Part shown: positions 18,188 through 28,400 of the stretch, piece by piece
How positions within the stretch are numbered: the first letter of the stretch is position 1
Layout: each line of letters opens with the position of its first letter
Assembly (NCBI GenBank): GCA_963734395.1
Contig: CAVTGY010000003.1
Location: 248,001-312,000 of the forward strand
Source of the DNA: Bog-756 sp963734395
GTDB taxonomy: Bacteria > Actinomycetota > Acidimicrobiia > Acidimicrobiales > RAAP-2
Direction of reading: 5' to 3'
DNA: 64,000 nt
Notes under the pieces: model-generated
The model's database searches: none
Told to the model about the DNA's origin: nothing
Seen by the model: only the letters and a program-made list of their open reading frames with translations
Translations under genes and position numbers: made by a program

Positions 18188-19255
18188 ATGCGCAGATCAT
18201 TTGCGGCTCTCGTAGTGGGGTTCGGGGTGTTGTTCTCGGCCTGTGGGGGAACAACGCCTTCGTCGACGTCGACCGCTCCGATTGTCCACAGCCATACCGT
18301 CACCGGCATCGATGACTTGTACGGGATCTCCTGTCCGACGGCCACCTCGTGCGAGGCAGTGGGCGCCACCGCACTCGATGGTCAAGGGATCGTCGTGACC
18401 GTCACCAACGGATCGCCAGGTACTCCCCACTCGGTGAGCGGGACAAAGGCCGTCCGGTCGATCTCCTGTGCGACGCCGACCACCTGCGAAGCTGTTGGCA
18501 CCGGCCAAGGCCACGGCGTGGTTCTGACGGTCAGTGGGGGGATTCCCAGTGCCCCCGAACCGGTGGGCGACATGAGTACGTTTCAGGCGATCTCCTGTTT
18601 CACCGCATCCGCGTGCCAGGCCGGTGGGCGTGCCGGCGCTCTCGGAGCGGTGACCTCGGGGCCTCCTACGGTGAGCCCGGTGGCGGGCACCACGTCCATC
18701 AACGGTCTGGCCTGCCCCGACTCGACAACATGTGAGGGAGTGGCCTCGACTTCCAACGGGAAGCTGAACGATGTTCTGGTGCCTCTGACCGGAGGAATAC
18801 CGGGAGCGTTTCAGGCAGTTCCACCAGACACCTCCACATTCACCGGCATCGCCTGCCCTGTTTCGAACAGCTGTACGGCGGTGGGTCGCGGCTATCAGGC
18901 AGTGAACGGGCGGAACACCCCCGAAGCCGTGGTGCTCCCCGTGGCCAACGGAAAGCCCGGGAAGCTGGTGAGCCTCCCTGCGTCCTCTGCGGTGCTCCTC
19001 CAGGCGGTGGCGTGTGGCCCTAGCCATAACTGCGAAGCCGTGGGCACCGACGGACCCCTGGATGCCGAAGGCGGTGCGACCGGACACGGCGTGTTCCTGT
19101 CTCTGGCTGGCGAAGTACCGGGGCAGGTCCGAACCGTGCCCGGTGCGCCGTTGGTGCTCTATGGAATTGCCTGCCCTACGGCAAGCACCTGTGAGGCGGT
19201 CGGCACGACTGGAAGCGACGGTCCAGCGGTGATCGTGACGCTGTCACTGCCCTGA
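18188..19255 (+). CDS. Secreted lipoprotein with seven Cys-paired repeats
   Basis: 355 residues from an ATG after a GAGGAGG ribosome site. The N-terminus MRRSFAALVVGFGVLFSACGG is a lipoprotein signal with the lipobox FSAC. Seven repeats of about 46 residues carry the core CPTxxxCEAVG (variants CATPTTCEAVG, CFTASACQAGG, CPDSTTCEGVA, CPVSNSCTAVG, CGPSHNCEAVG), each with two Cys six residues apart, probably disulfide-bonded. The regular spacing fits a seven-bladed beta-propeller on the outer face of the membrane. Function unknown; similar repeat proteins are common in actinobacteria. Confidence 0.8.
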   Translation: MRRSFAALVVGFGVLFSACGGTTPSSTSTAPIVHSHTVTGIDDLYGISCPTATSCEAVGATALDGQGIVVTVTNGSPGTPHSVSGTKAVRSISCATPTTCEAVGTGQGHGVVLTVSGGIPSAPEPVGDMSTFQAISCFTASACQAGGRAGALGAVTSGPPTVSPVAGTTSINGLACPDSTTCEGVASTSNGKLNDVLVPLTGGIPGAFQAVPPDTSTFTGIACPVSNSCTAVGRGYQAVNGRNTPEAVVLPVANGKPGKLVSLPASSAVLLQAVACGPSHNCEAVGTDGPLDAEGGATGHGVFLSLAGEVPGQVRTVPGAPLVLYGIACPTASTCEAVGTTGSDGPAVIVTLSLP

Positions 19256-19309
19256 CCTCGCCGGGCGTCGGCGGTGGATGTGCTCAGGAAGGGCCAAACT
19301 CAGTGGCCA

Positions 19310-21613
19310 CTACTTTGCTGATATCGAGGAATTGGCTTGCACCAGCCCGTCGCTCGCCTGAGTCCGGGCCAGGAGTTCCTCGATCTCACTGGGTTCGATA
19401 GGCCGAGAGAAGATAAAGCCTTGCCCACGGTCACATTGCTCGCTTCGCAGTCCTTCGAGCTGGTAGGCATCTTCGATCCCTTCGGCCAACGTGACCAGAC
19501 CAAGGGTGCGTCCCAGTTCGACCAGCGTGTGGATCAGTGCCGCCGCGTCTGGTGAGCCGTCCATCTCCGAGATGAACGACCGATCGATCTTCAGGACATC
19601 AACGGGGAATTGGCGGAGGTAGGCCAGTGACGAATAGCCCGTGCCGAAATCATCGATTGCCACCATCACGCCGAGCTGTTTCAGGTCGTTGAGGCGCGAA
19701 ACCGTGGCGCTGGCGTCCCTCATCAGGTTGGACTCGGTGATCTCGATGATCAACGAAGCGGGTGGGAGCCGACTGGAGGACAACGCCCCCCGAACGTGTT
19801 CGACCAGGAGGTCACTCTCGAGCTGGCGCATGGAGACATTGACCGCCATGGTGGTGGGAAAGCCCTTGGCCTGCCAGCCGGCCGCCTGGCGGCAAGCTTC
19901 ATCGAGCACCCATCGACCGACGTCGAGGATCATTCCGCTGTCCTCGAGCACGGGGATGAAGTTGTCCGGGGCGATGACTCCCTTGGTCGGATGACGCCAC
20001 CGGAGTAGGGCCTCGACGCCTCGGATGCGCATGTTGTCGAGCTCGAAGATCGGCTGATACAGGAGAAAGAACTGGTCGCCGGAAAGCGCGGAATCAAGAT
20101 CTGATTTGAGTTCGAGACGATCGATAGCGGCCGATTGCATCGCATGTTCGAAGACGACGTATCGGTCCCTTCCTGCGGCCTTGGCACGATAGAGGGCGAT
20201 ATCAGCGTCACGTAGAAGATCCTGAGCAGAGGGTCGTAGGCCCTCGGCTATCCCAATGCTGGCGGTGGCACTCACCGGCAGTCCCTCGAAACCCTCGATG
20301 ACGAAGGGCTCACGAAGTACTTCGCGAATCCGTTCGGCGACAAGCTCCGGGCCGGCCGACAGCGACAGTCCGCCTGCCAAGATCACGAATTCGTCACCCC
20401 CGAGCCGGCCGACGGTGTCGCTGGCTCTGAGCATGCCGACCAGTCGGTTGGCGACCGACTGGAGGAGCTTGTCGCCGGCTTCATGTCCGAACGAGTCATT
20501 GGTGTCCTTGAAATTATCGAGGTCGATGAAGTACAGCGCGACTGGTTCGAGGAATCGACGGCCGCGGGCCAACATCTGCTCGGCCCGATCGAGAATGAGC
20601 TGCCGATTTGCGAGCCCGGTGAGCGGGTCGTGCAGCGCCCGGTGGGCCAGCACGGCCTCGAATTCCTTGCGTTCGGTAATGTCCCGGATATTGGCGACAT
20701 AACCGGCCACCGACGTGCGGTCTAGTTGGTTGGCCACCATTGCCTCGACGTCTCGCCAGTCTCCATCCTTTCGTTCCATCCGGAACTGAATGGACATCGA
20801 ATCCGAGCCCGCTTGCAATCCAGCCGCCATGCGGTCCCGGAATCGTTGCCGTTCGTCGGGATGTACGAGATCGATGGCGGGCCGTCCGACCACCTCGTCC
20901 GGCTCGAATCCGAGCAGTTCGGTGATCGCCGGGCTGACATAGGAGCAGATGCCACCGGCGGCGATCACCATGGTGGTGTCGGATGAATTCTGGATGAGCG
21001 AGCGGAAGCGGTCCTCGGCCTTCTCCTTCTCCTCCATGGTGGCGCCTGCCATGCGGACGATGAAGAAGAGGACGAACGCCCCCATGGCGGCCAGGGTGTT
21101 TGCCTTTGCCGGGGAGAGGAGCGAGGGGAACCATTGATTCGAGATGCAGATCTGACCGACGGCGATGCCGGCGAGACTCCACAGGGCGGTGACACGCCAG
21201 ACGCTCGATCCGCCGCGTGCGACATTCTCGAGAGCGAGGAATGCGTAGGCACCCCACAGCACGGGTCCCCACCCGGTGAGGTAGATCACCGTGGTTACGG
21301 CGGCAGCTTGCACCGCTACCCGGAGATGGAGCCGAAATAGGGACTGGTCCGCGGCGTAGAGGTGGTCGGCGAGGAGGCTGGAGACCGGTATGGCCACGAA
21401 CACGGCTAACCACAACCAGGCGGATTCGCGGGCAATCAGCCCAAAATGCATCAACAGCAGGATGACGACCAGCGCCAGGGGACCCATCAGGTAGGCCAGA
21501 TAGGTGGGATTCAAGCTCCAACCGTGCCCAGAGCCGACCGATTCGCCCGGCTCCTGCGGACCGACCACCTCTGGTCCGGCCTCGTTGTTTGTCGCGACAG
21601 AATCGCTGGTCAT
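19310..21613 (-). CDS. Membrane-bound PAS-GGDEF-EAL cyclic-di-GMP protein
   Basis: 767 residues; ATG 21613 chosen because GGAG sits 5 nt upstream (GTG 21619 is possible). About five or six N-terminal helices form a membrane sensor. A PAS domain follows (FRSLIQNSSDTTMVI...YVSPAITELLGF), then a GGDEF domain (about 325-490) with intact VGRLGGDEFVIL, then an EAL domain (about 505-750) with VEALLRW, DDFGTGYSSL and AEGIED. All signature residues for both diguanylate cyclase and c-di-GMP phosphodiesterase are present, so it may do both or be switched by the sensor. It is the only c-di-GMP enzyme seen here. Confidence 0.92.
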   Translation of the reverse strand: MTSDSVATNNEAGPEVVGPQEPGESVGSGHGWSLNPTYLAYLMGPLALVVILLLMHFGLIARESAWLWLAVFVAIPVSSLLADHLYAADQSLFRLHLRVAVQAAAVTTVIYLTGWGPVLWGAYAFLALENVARGGSSVWRVTALWSLAGIAVGQICISNQWFPSLLSPAKANTLAAMGAFVLFFIVRMAGATMEEKEKAEDRFRSLIQNSSDTTMVIAAGGICSYVSPAITELLGFEPDEVVGRPAIDLVHPDERQRFRDRMAAGLQAGSDSMSIQFRMERKDGDWRDVEAMVANQLDRTSVAGYVANIRDITERKEFEAVLAHRALHDPLTGLANRQLILDRAEQMLARGRRFLEPVALYFIDLDNFKDTNDSFGHEAGDKLLQSVANRLVGMLRASDTVGRLGGDEFVILAGGLSLSAGPELVAERIREVLREPFVIEGFEGLPVSATASIGIAEGLRPSAQDLLRDADIALYRAKAAGRDRYVVFEHAMQSAAIDRLELKSDLDSALSGDQFFLLYQPIFELDNMRIRGVEALLRWRHPTKGVIAPDNFIPVLEDSGMILDVGRWVLDEACRQAAGWQAKGFPTTMAVNVSMRQLESDLLVEHVRGALSSSRLPPASLIIEITESNLMRDASATVSRLNDLKQLGVMVAIDDFGTGYSSLAYLRQFPVDVLKIDRSFISEMDGSPDAAALIHTLVELGRTLGLVTLAEGIEDAYQLEGLRSEQCDRGQGFIFSRPIEPSEIEELLARTQASDGLVQANSSISAK

Positions 21614-21849
21614 TGCCACTCCATGGCTTGGGCGCTCGAGAATTCATCGACCGCCCGGGTGAGAGACTTGAGGGAGATCGACGGTGGCAAGGACAGCGAG
21701 CGGCGGATCATCGGCAATGGGCGGGTGTGGGCGAATCCCTGCCCGGGCATTAGGAGCGACGCGATCGGTAGCCGGCTCCTCACCGAAAGGGAAGCCAGCC
21801 CACCCGGTGCCGGGCGCCACGCATCGTCGCCACCCGCTCCTGGCCGGCG

Positions 21850-23491
21850 TTACCCAGAGCCTGGCACCGACGCCGGCACTCGCGATGCACTGTCGGTTTC
21901 CTCGGCCACTTCGCTGGCTTCGGACTGCTCGTGGTCGGGACGCTCTGTGCCCACGAACGCAGTCGTCCGCAGTGGGATCTCCTTGATCAGCCAGCTGAGG
22001 ATGAATCCCAGAACGACGAAGGGAATCGCTACCAAAAAGGCGGTCTCGACGGAATGGCTGAAAGCAGCGATGACGAAGGTGCGCTGGGACGGGGGAAGGT
22101 GTTCGATCTGGGCTGGATTGGCCGTCAGGTTGGAGCCACTGACCAACTTGAGCTCGGCGGCGGTGGCGTGCAGCTTGAGTTGGGAGAGCAGCCGGTTGGC
22201 GAACACGGCTCCGAGGACGGCGACCCCGAAGGCTCCCCCGATGGTCCGGAAGAACGTCGAGGTGGCGGTGGCCACGCCCGAGCGCGGAGTGCGGCACCGC
22301 GTTTTGCACGGCGACCACCAAGACCTGCATGCACAAGCCGATGCCCATGCCGGTGATGAACATGTAGATGGCCACCACGCCGTAGGGCGTGTGGGGCCCG
22401 AGTTGGGTGAGCAACGCCAGTCCGACGGCCAGTACCCCGGTGCCGACGATCGGGAATACCTTGTAGCGCCCGGTCCTGGTGACCAGCCGGCCGCTCAGGA
22501 TGAAGGTGAGCAGCATCCCGCCGATCATCGGCAGAAGCTCGAGGCCCGAAAGGGTGGGCGAGGCGCCGTGGACGATCTGGAGGTACAGGGGCAAGTAGAT
22601 GATGGCGCCGAACATGGAAAAGCCGATGATGAACCCGACTCCCGAGGTCGCCGTGAACGTCCTGTTCTTGAACAGCCAGAGCGGGATGATCGGCTCGGTG
22701 GCCCTGGTCTCGATCCAGCAGAAGACGCCCAGTGTCACCAGGGAGATCAGCCCGAGGGCGATGATCGGGGCGGAGCCCCAGGCATACTCAGAACCGCCCC
22801 AGGTGGTGAGCAAGATGATGCTGGTGACGCCGACCGAGAGGAAAGCCGTCCCGAGCCAGTCGATCTTGTGTGGCACCCGATTGACCGGGATGTGAAGCAC
22901 GGTGGCCACCACGAACAGGGCAACGATACCGAGGGGCACGTTGATGTAGAAGATCCATCGCCAGGAAAGGTGTTCGGTGAACCATCCACCGAGCAGGGGA
23001 CCGGCCACGTTGGTGATGCCGAAGACCGCGCCGAAGTACCCCATGTACCGCCCCCGCTGTCGAGCCGGCACGACGTCGCCCATGATGGCCTGGGCGCCGA
23101 CCATGAGTCCTCCCGCCCCGACACCTTGGATGGCCCGGAAGGCGATGAGCTCGATCATGCTCTGGGACAACCCGGACAGCATCGAACCGGCCAGGAAGAT
23201 CAGGATGGACAGCTGGAAGAGGCTTTTGCGTCCGTAGAGGTCGCCGAGCTTTCCCCACAGCGGCGTGGAGATGCAGGTGGCAAGGAGATAGGCGGTGACC
23301 ACCCACGAGAGGTGGTCGAGTCCGTGGAGATCGCCGGCGATGGTTGGGAGCGCCGTGGCCACGATGGTCTGGTCGAGAGCGGCCAGGGCCATCCCCAGCA
23401 TGAGGGCGGCCAGGATCACCAGGATCCGGCGGTGCTCGCTGTGGGCAGCGGCTTGGTCGACCGGTGCCGTTGTCACATCAGACACGGGCAT
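21850..23491 (-). CDS. DHA2-family multidrug MFS exporter (EmrB/QacA-like), apparent frameshift
   Basis: 14 helices. The N-terminal part (MALAALDQTIVATALPTIAGDL; LLATCISTPLWGKLGDLYGRK) is classic DHA2. Near 22278 an extra base in ctcgggcgtggcc shifts the frame: the tail VATATSTFFRTIGGAFGVAVLG continues in the next frame and runs to a stop at 21850. Removing one base gives a normal-length protein of about 546 residues. I read this as a consensus error. The start overlaps the MarR gene by 14 bp, so MarR and exporter form one operon, the usual arrangement for a drug-inducible pump. Confidence 0.85.
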
Positions 23492-23963
23492 CCTCCAGGT
23501 CCTGCTCGAGATCCTTGGCGAACCTGCCCAGAAGGGTGGCCAAGGTGGACAGGTCGTCGTCTTCCCAACCCTCTACGAGCTGGTCGAGCCAGGCCCGCCG
23601 GGCCCGCCGCACCCGCTCGAGAGTCCGACGTCCGGCCGGTGTGAGACCGATTCTGGTGGCTCGACGATCGTCGGGGTCGGTCTGGCGGACGACCATGCTT
23701 TCCCGTTCGAGTTGTTGGACCTTGCGGGTCACCGTCGGGGTGTCCACCCCGAGCAGGTCGGCCAAGTCGGTGATCCGCAGCGAGTCGCCCCCGGCCGAAA
23801 GCTTGTGGAGCAGAGCGGCCCCGGCCCGGTCGAGGCGTACACCGGCCGACCGCAGAAGCCGCTCGTGCAGGCGGACCTGGGTGATCGATCGGGCCACGAC
23901 CTGCAGCGCTTCTTCGAAGCGGTCGACGTGACCGGGTGCCGGACCCGAAGCAACCCGTCCCAT
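23478..23963 (-). CDS. MarR-family transcriptional regulator
   Basis: 161 residues from ATG 23963. The longer frame to 24110 overlaps the SRPBCC gene and passes through the promoter, so it is rejected. Winged helix: LRITDLADLLGVDTPTVTRKVQQLERESMVVRQTDPDDRRATRIGLT, with the wing DPDDRR characteristic of MarR. A TATACT -10-like box lies about 23985-23990, followed by a short leader. As first gene of an operon with the DHA2 pump it probably represses both until a ligand binds. Confidence 0.9.
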   Translation of the reverse strand: MGRVASGPAPGHVDRFEEALQVVARSITQVRLHERLLRSAGVRLDRAGAALLHKLSAGGDSLRITDLADLLGVDTPTVTRKVQQLERESMVVRQTDPDDRRATRIGLTPAGRRTLERVRRARRAWLDQLVEGWEDDDLSTLATLLGRFAKDLEQDLEDARV

Positions 23964-24078
23964 AGTTGCTTTCGGCACACAAGTAGTATACCAGCGCCGC
24001 TGATGGCCATTCACGGCCGCCAGACCTGGCCAGTGGCCGGCTCTGGGTTCGGCTGGCTCGCGGGGAGGTACGTGGATC

Positions 24079-24567
24079 TCAGGATTCGGCAATGCGCTTG
24101 AGATTGGCAAGCGTTGTCCCGATGCCCTCCCGGGCCATCTGGGCCATGCCGTCGAGCCGGGTCTCGACGTCGAGGTCAGGGTCGCCGGCGCTGACGAACG
24201 CCGGGTAGGCAGGTAGAACCTGCCACGACTCGGTTACCAACGTGGCACCAGACTCCTCGGTGAAGGTGTAACTCCAGCGCACGAGCTCGGCATCGCCGTT
24301 CGGCCCGAAGTTGATGAACGTGAACTCTCTGCCTGGTGTGGAGGCAACGACCTTGCAACGTGTATCCCAACTGAAATCCCCGATGACGTTGTGGCCTGTA
24401 AACCACGCACCTTCCTTGCCCGCGTCGGCGTCGTCATCCCAGGCCCCGGACTGACTCACCGGGCTGAGATCGCCGACACGGCCAACATCGCTCACGATCG
24501 CATACAGGTCTGCGGGTGACGAATCGATGCTGATGGTCTCGACGTAGTTGTAACCGGACAAATCCAC
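24079..24567 (-). CDS. SRPBCC-family (polyketide cyclase/START-like) protein
   Basis: 162 residues. MDLSGYNYVETISIDSSPADLYAIVSDVGRVGDLSPV is the typical SRPBCC opening, followed by the long C-terminal helix (LDGMAQMAREGIGTTLANLKRIAES). The fold makes a deep hydrophobic pocket for a lipid or aromatic ligand; no catalytic residue can be named. The middle strands (FTFINFGPNGDAELVRWSYTF) are close to actinobacterial SRPBCC proteins of unknown role. It is transcribed away from the hydrolase gene at 24742. Confidence 0.8.
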   Translation of the reverse strand: MDLSGYNYVETISIDSSPADLYAIVSDVGRVGDLSPVSQSGAWDDDADAGKEGAWFTGHNVIGDFSWDTRCKVVASTPGREFTFINFGPNGDAELVRWSYTFTEESGATLVTESWQVLPAYPAFVSAGDPDLDVETRLDGMAQMAREGIGTTLANLKRIAES

Positions 24568-24741
24568 GGGTCGAACACTATGCCACCAACGACGTTCGGC
24601 ATCCTACGGGGCGTCGGTAGCGCCACCCAACCGCCAAGGTGACAGGTGCGGACGGTCATCGTGCAGGGAGGTCACCGTGTAGGTAGAGGGGGATCGATCG
24701 TCAAGGCGCCGCGCGCTTGGTGCATGAGTAGCGTTGGCCGG

Positions 24742-25464
24742 ATGGGACGAACGGTACTGCTCGTGCACGGGGCCTGGCACGGGGCGTGGGCATGGGAGCC
24801 GGTAGTGGGCCGGCTGGATTCGGCCGGCGTTGAGGCCTTGGCCGTCGACCTGCCCGGCCACGGCGATGACCGCGCCGCCTTCGGTGACCTGCACGACGAT
24901 GCGACCCGTGTGCGCCAGGAACTCGACCGTCTCGGGGGCGAGGTGGTACTCGTCGGGCACTCCTACGGAGGAGCCGTTATCACCGAGGCCGGCGACCATC
25001 CCGCTGTCGACCAGCTGGTCTACGTGGCTGCCTTCGTTCTGGACGCCGGCGAGTCCTGCATGAGCGCGGCGACGGACTCCGCAGCCAGCCAACTGTCGTA
25101 TGAAGGCCGACCTGACCTGGGTTCCGGCTTGATCGGGAGTCCTGATGGGTCGGTCATCCTCGATCCGAGCGCGGCCGCAACGTGTCTTTACAACCACTGT
25201 GACGAGCAGACCGTGGCCTGGGCGCTCGAGCGCCTGGGCCCCCAACCGTTGGTGACCCTGCAGCAGGCGCCTGCGGCCGTGGCCTGGAGGAGCCGGCCCT
25301 CCACCTACATCGTGTGCCGCGACGACATGATCGTCCACCCTGATCTCCAGCGGATCATGGCCCGACGTTGTGGCTCGGTCGTCGAATGGGAGAGCGACCA
25401 CTCCCCATTTCTTTGTCGGCCCGAACTGGTCGCCGGACTGCTGGTCGAGCTCGCCAATGCCTGA
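24742..25464 (+). CDS. Alpha/beta hydrolase
   Basis: 240 residues from ATG 24742 (MGRTVLLVHGAWHG); an in-frame ATG at 24724 is possible and no ribosome site is clear for either. HGAWHGAW is the oxyanion-hole strand, GHSYGG holds the nucleophile Ser (about 74), CRDD about 194 supplies the acid and ESDHSPF the His (about 220). This matches the small esterase / hydroxynitrile-lyase-like branch (salicylate methylesterase type). Substrate unknown. Confidence 0.88.
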   Translation: MGRTVLLVHGAWHGAWAWEPVVGRLDSAGVEALAVDLPGHGDDRAAFGDLHDDATRVRQELDRLGGEVVLVGHSYGGAVITEAGDHPAVDQLVYVAAFVLDAGESCMSAATDSAASQLSYEGRPDLGSGLIGSPDGSVILDPSAAATCLYNHCDEQTVAWALERLGPQPLVTLQQAPAAVAWRSRPSTYIVCRDDMIVHPDLQRIMARRCGSVVEWESDHSPFLCRPELVAGLLVELANA

Positions 25465-25495
25465 GGATCCGAAAACTTCCTCGGCGGTTGGTCGA

Positions 25496-28400
25496 TCACG
25501 AGGAGGTCACCAGGTTTTGGACTCCGAAGGCATCGGTAACGCCGCCGGTAGCCGCGGTGAACATCAAGAAGGCGGACGGTGGCAGGTCCGCCACTTGCTG
25601 CTGGAGAACTTGGGTCCCATCGAGTGAAACGGTGATTTGAGTGCCCGAGGTGGTGATCACCACATGGGTGGTCGCCCCTTGCAGGGTGGGAATGGTCGAA
25701 GTGGTGGCCACCCAGTTCGGAACGCCGTTCACCGGTCCGCCATCGGCGATGCCGGCGAAGTTGGCCGAGGGTTCGGTCCCCTGTTTGAAGTTGACCAACC
25801 CCACCGCGACCCCGGAGATCCCCGAGTAGCCCAGCGAGCCCCCGGCCTGGCCGAGGAAGGTCGGGGAGGTCGGGCTGGCGAAGGTGAGTGTCATCCCGTT
25901 TGCCCCCGTTCCCCCGCCGATGACGGCATCGAAAGCAATGCTGAGATTCTGGGTAGGCACGGCGATCGGAGCCAAGGCCGACCCGGACTGGAATGTCGGA
26001 CTGGCCGAGGTGAGCGCGACTCCCGCCCCTGACGAGACGGCGTTACCACGCAGGGTCCAGCCTGACAGCGGGGAGAGCTCGCTGTGGTAGATGCTGACGT
26101 TCTCGACGGCGTAGCTATCGGTGACCGCGCCGGTTGCCGCGGTGAAGACGAGGTCGGCTTGGGGGGGAAGGTCTCCCACCTGCTTCTCGAGCACCTGGTT
26201 CCCATTGAGCCATACGGTGAGCTGGGTCCCGTTGATCGAAACGGTCACCTGGGTGGTCGCCCCTTGCAGGGTGGGTATGGCGGTAGTGGTGGCCAGCCAG
26301 TTCGGAATGCCATTCACCGGCCCGCCATCGGCGATGCCGGCGAAGTTGGCCGAGGGTTCGGTTCCCTGTTTGAAGTTGACCAATCCCACCGCGACCCCGG
26401 AGATCCCCGAGTAGCCCAGCGAGCCCCCGGCCTGGCCGAGGAAGGTGGGTGAGGTCGGGCTGGCGAAGGTGAGGGTCATCCCGTTCGCCCCCTTTCCCCC
26501 ACCGATGACGGCATCGAACGACACGGTCAGTCCGTTGGTCGGAACCGATACCGGCGACACGATCGACCCGGACTGGTAGGTCGTGCCCGCCGAGGTCAGC
26601 GAGACGGCCCCTCCGGACAGGGCAGCGTTGCCATTGAGCTGCCAGCCGCCGACGCTCGGGCCGCCGACCATCCCCGATCCGGCAAGGGAGACGCTCTGCA
26701 CCCCCTGGCCGTCGTTGGCGCCGATGGCCCATTGGTCACTCGTCGGCCCGAGCTGGGTGGGCGTGAACGTCACCGACTCGGTGAGCGAGCCACCGGCCGG
26801 AATGGTCGTCCCGACGGGCAGGGAGGTCGAGGCGGAGAAGGGTCCGGGGGCCGGAGGCTCGGACTCGGTGATGGTCAACGTGCTCCCTCCGACGTTGCTG
26901 AGTTGGAAGGACTGGGTTGCACTCTGATCGAGCTGGACGGCCCCGAAGCTCACAGACAGTGAGGAGATCTCCAGGACGGAAGGTGCGGTGCCGGTTGCCA
27001 GCAGGTTCACCGGTATGTCTCCACCGTTGCTGTCGACCATCAGGGAACCGGAGAACTGGCCGACTGCCGTCGGCGAAAAGGTCACCGTCGCCATCACCGC
27101 GGCTCCAGGTTGGATGACTTGGCCGGCGGTGGGGGCCCCAGAGGAGGAGAAGGGAGTCCCGGGAGGAGTCACCGAGGAAATGGTGACCGGCGCCGACCCG
27201 TCATTGAGGAACCCAACCGTTCCGCTCGATGTCGAGCCGGGAGGACCGCTGGCCAGCGTGATGCTGCTGGCCGTGCTGGCCAGACTGGGGCCATTGTTCT
27301 CGCCGGTGCCGGTGAGCGTGACCTGGTCAACTCGGTCCCCGAATGTGGTCACCGTGAGCAATCCCGCCGACGACCCCACCGCCAGTGGCTCGAAGGTCAC
27401 CGGCACGCTGACGGCGCCGTTGACCGGGAGGTACGTCGGGAGTGGTGCACTCGGGGTTCCCAATGAGAACGATCCGGACGCGGCCAGTGAGGCGACGGTG
27501 ACCGGGGCCGTTGCGGTGATGGTCACGGTCAGCGTGGAGGATTGCCCGATGATTGTTCGCGGAAATGCGGGTGACGCAGCGCTGACCGGAGCCGGCACCG
27601 AAGAAAATGCCGCTCCGAGTTGATCGAGGGTCGGGCCACTCGGGTCGGTGCCGTCGGCAGTAGCCGTCAGCTGGGCTTCTCCCATCCAGTTGACGATGTA
27701 GAAATTGAGCCTGAGCGCCTGCTGCATGCAGAAGGTCATGGTGGCCAGCGATGCGTCTCCCGAGTTCTCCCCACCCAGCAGGATCGGCCCACCGGCGACC
27801 AAGGAGGCCAGGTAGTCGGCCGGATCCTCGAGTTGCGGTGTCGGGAGGACGGTCTGGGCGTCGAGGTAGGTGGTGTAGGCCACGCTGTGGGCGGCGTCGG
27901 GCAGCGAGTCGAGGAGGTCGGCCCAGTCGAGTCCCTCGTTGAACTCGGCTACGGGCTGGGATGGGTCCAACAGGGCGGCAACCTCGGTAGCTGCACCACC
28001 GGGCCTCTGCCCCCATCCCGGGAGGAGCAGGAGCTCCCTGGTGTTGAAGTCCTCGTGCAATTGGCCATTGAGCCAGATCCCGTAGTTGTCGAGATTCTGG
28101 TTGTAGGCGGTCAAGAACGCTTGGGCCTGCGTCGTGGTGCCGGTGCCCGGGGTCCAGCCCTGGACCGACGCCGGAAGGGCCGCCTGCGAACTGGCGTCGT
28201 AGGCCCAAAAGGCGTTGGCGTGTCCGTTGTAGCTGGGACCCGGGTAGCGGAGCTCACCCAAGGGGCCGCCTCCCTGGCGCACAGCGATGAGCTGACCCGC
28301 CGTGAACTGGGTTCCGAGCCACTGGAGGTAGGCACCCTCTGCCACGCGCACCGCAGTGTTGGTGACTGCGTTCACCACCTTGTTGCCCGAGGGTTCGGTC

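Noticed and set aside
21644..22270. C-terminal extension of the DHA2 exporter frame to 21644
   Set aside because: After the frameshift at about 22278 this frame turns Arg/Pro-rich; the true transporter C-terminus is in the neighbouring frame ending at 21850.
24604..25401. Long minus-strand open frame opposite the alpha/beta hydrolase
   Set aside because: It is the shadow of a gene with a complete catalytic triad; its translation shows no family and is Arg/Gly/His-rich.
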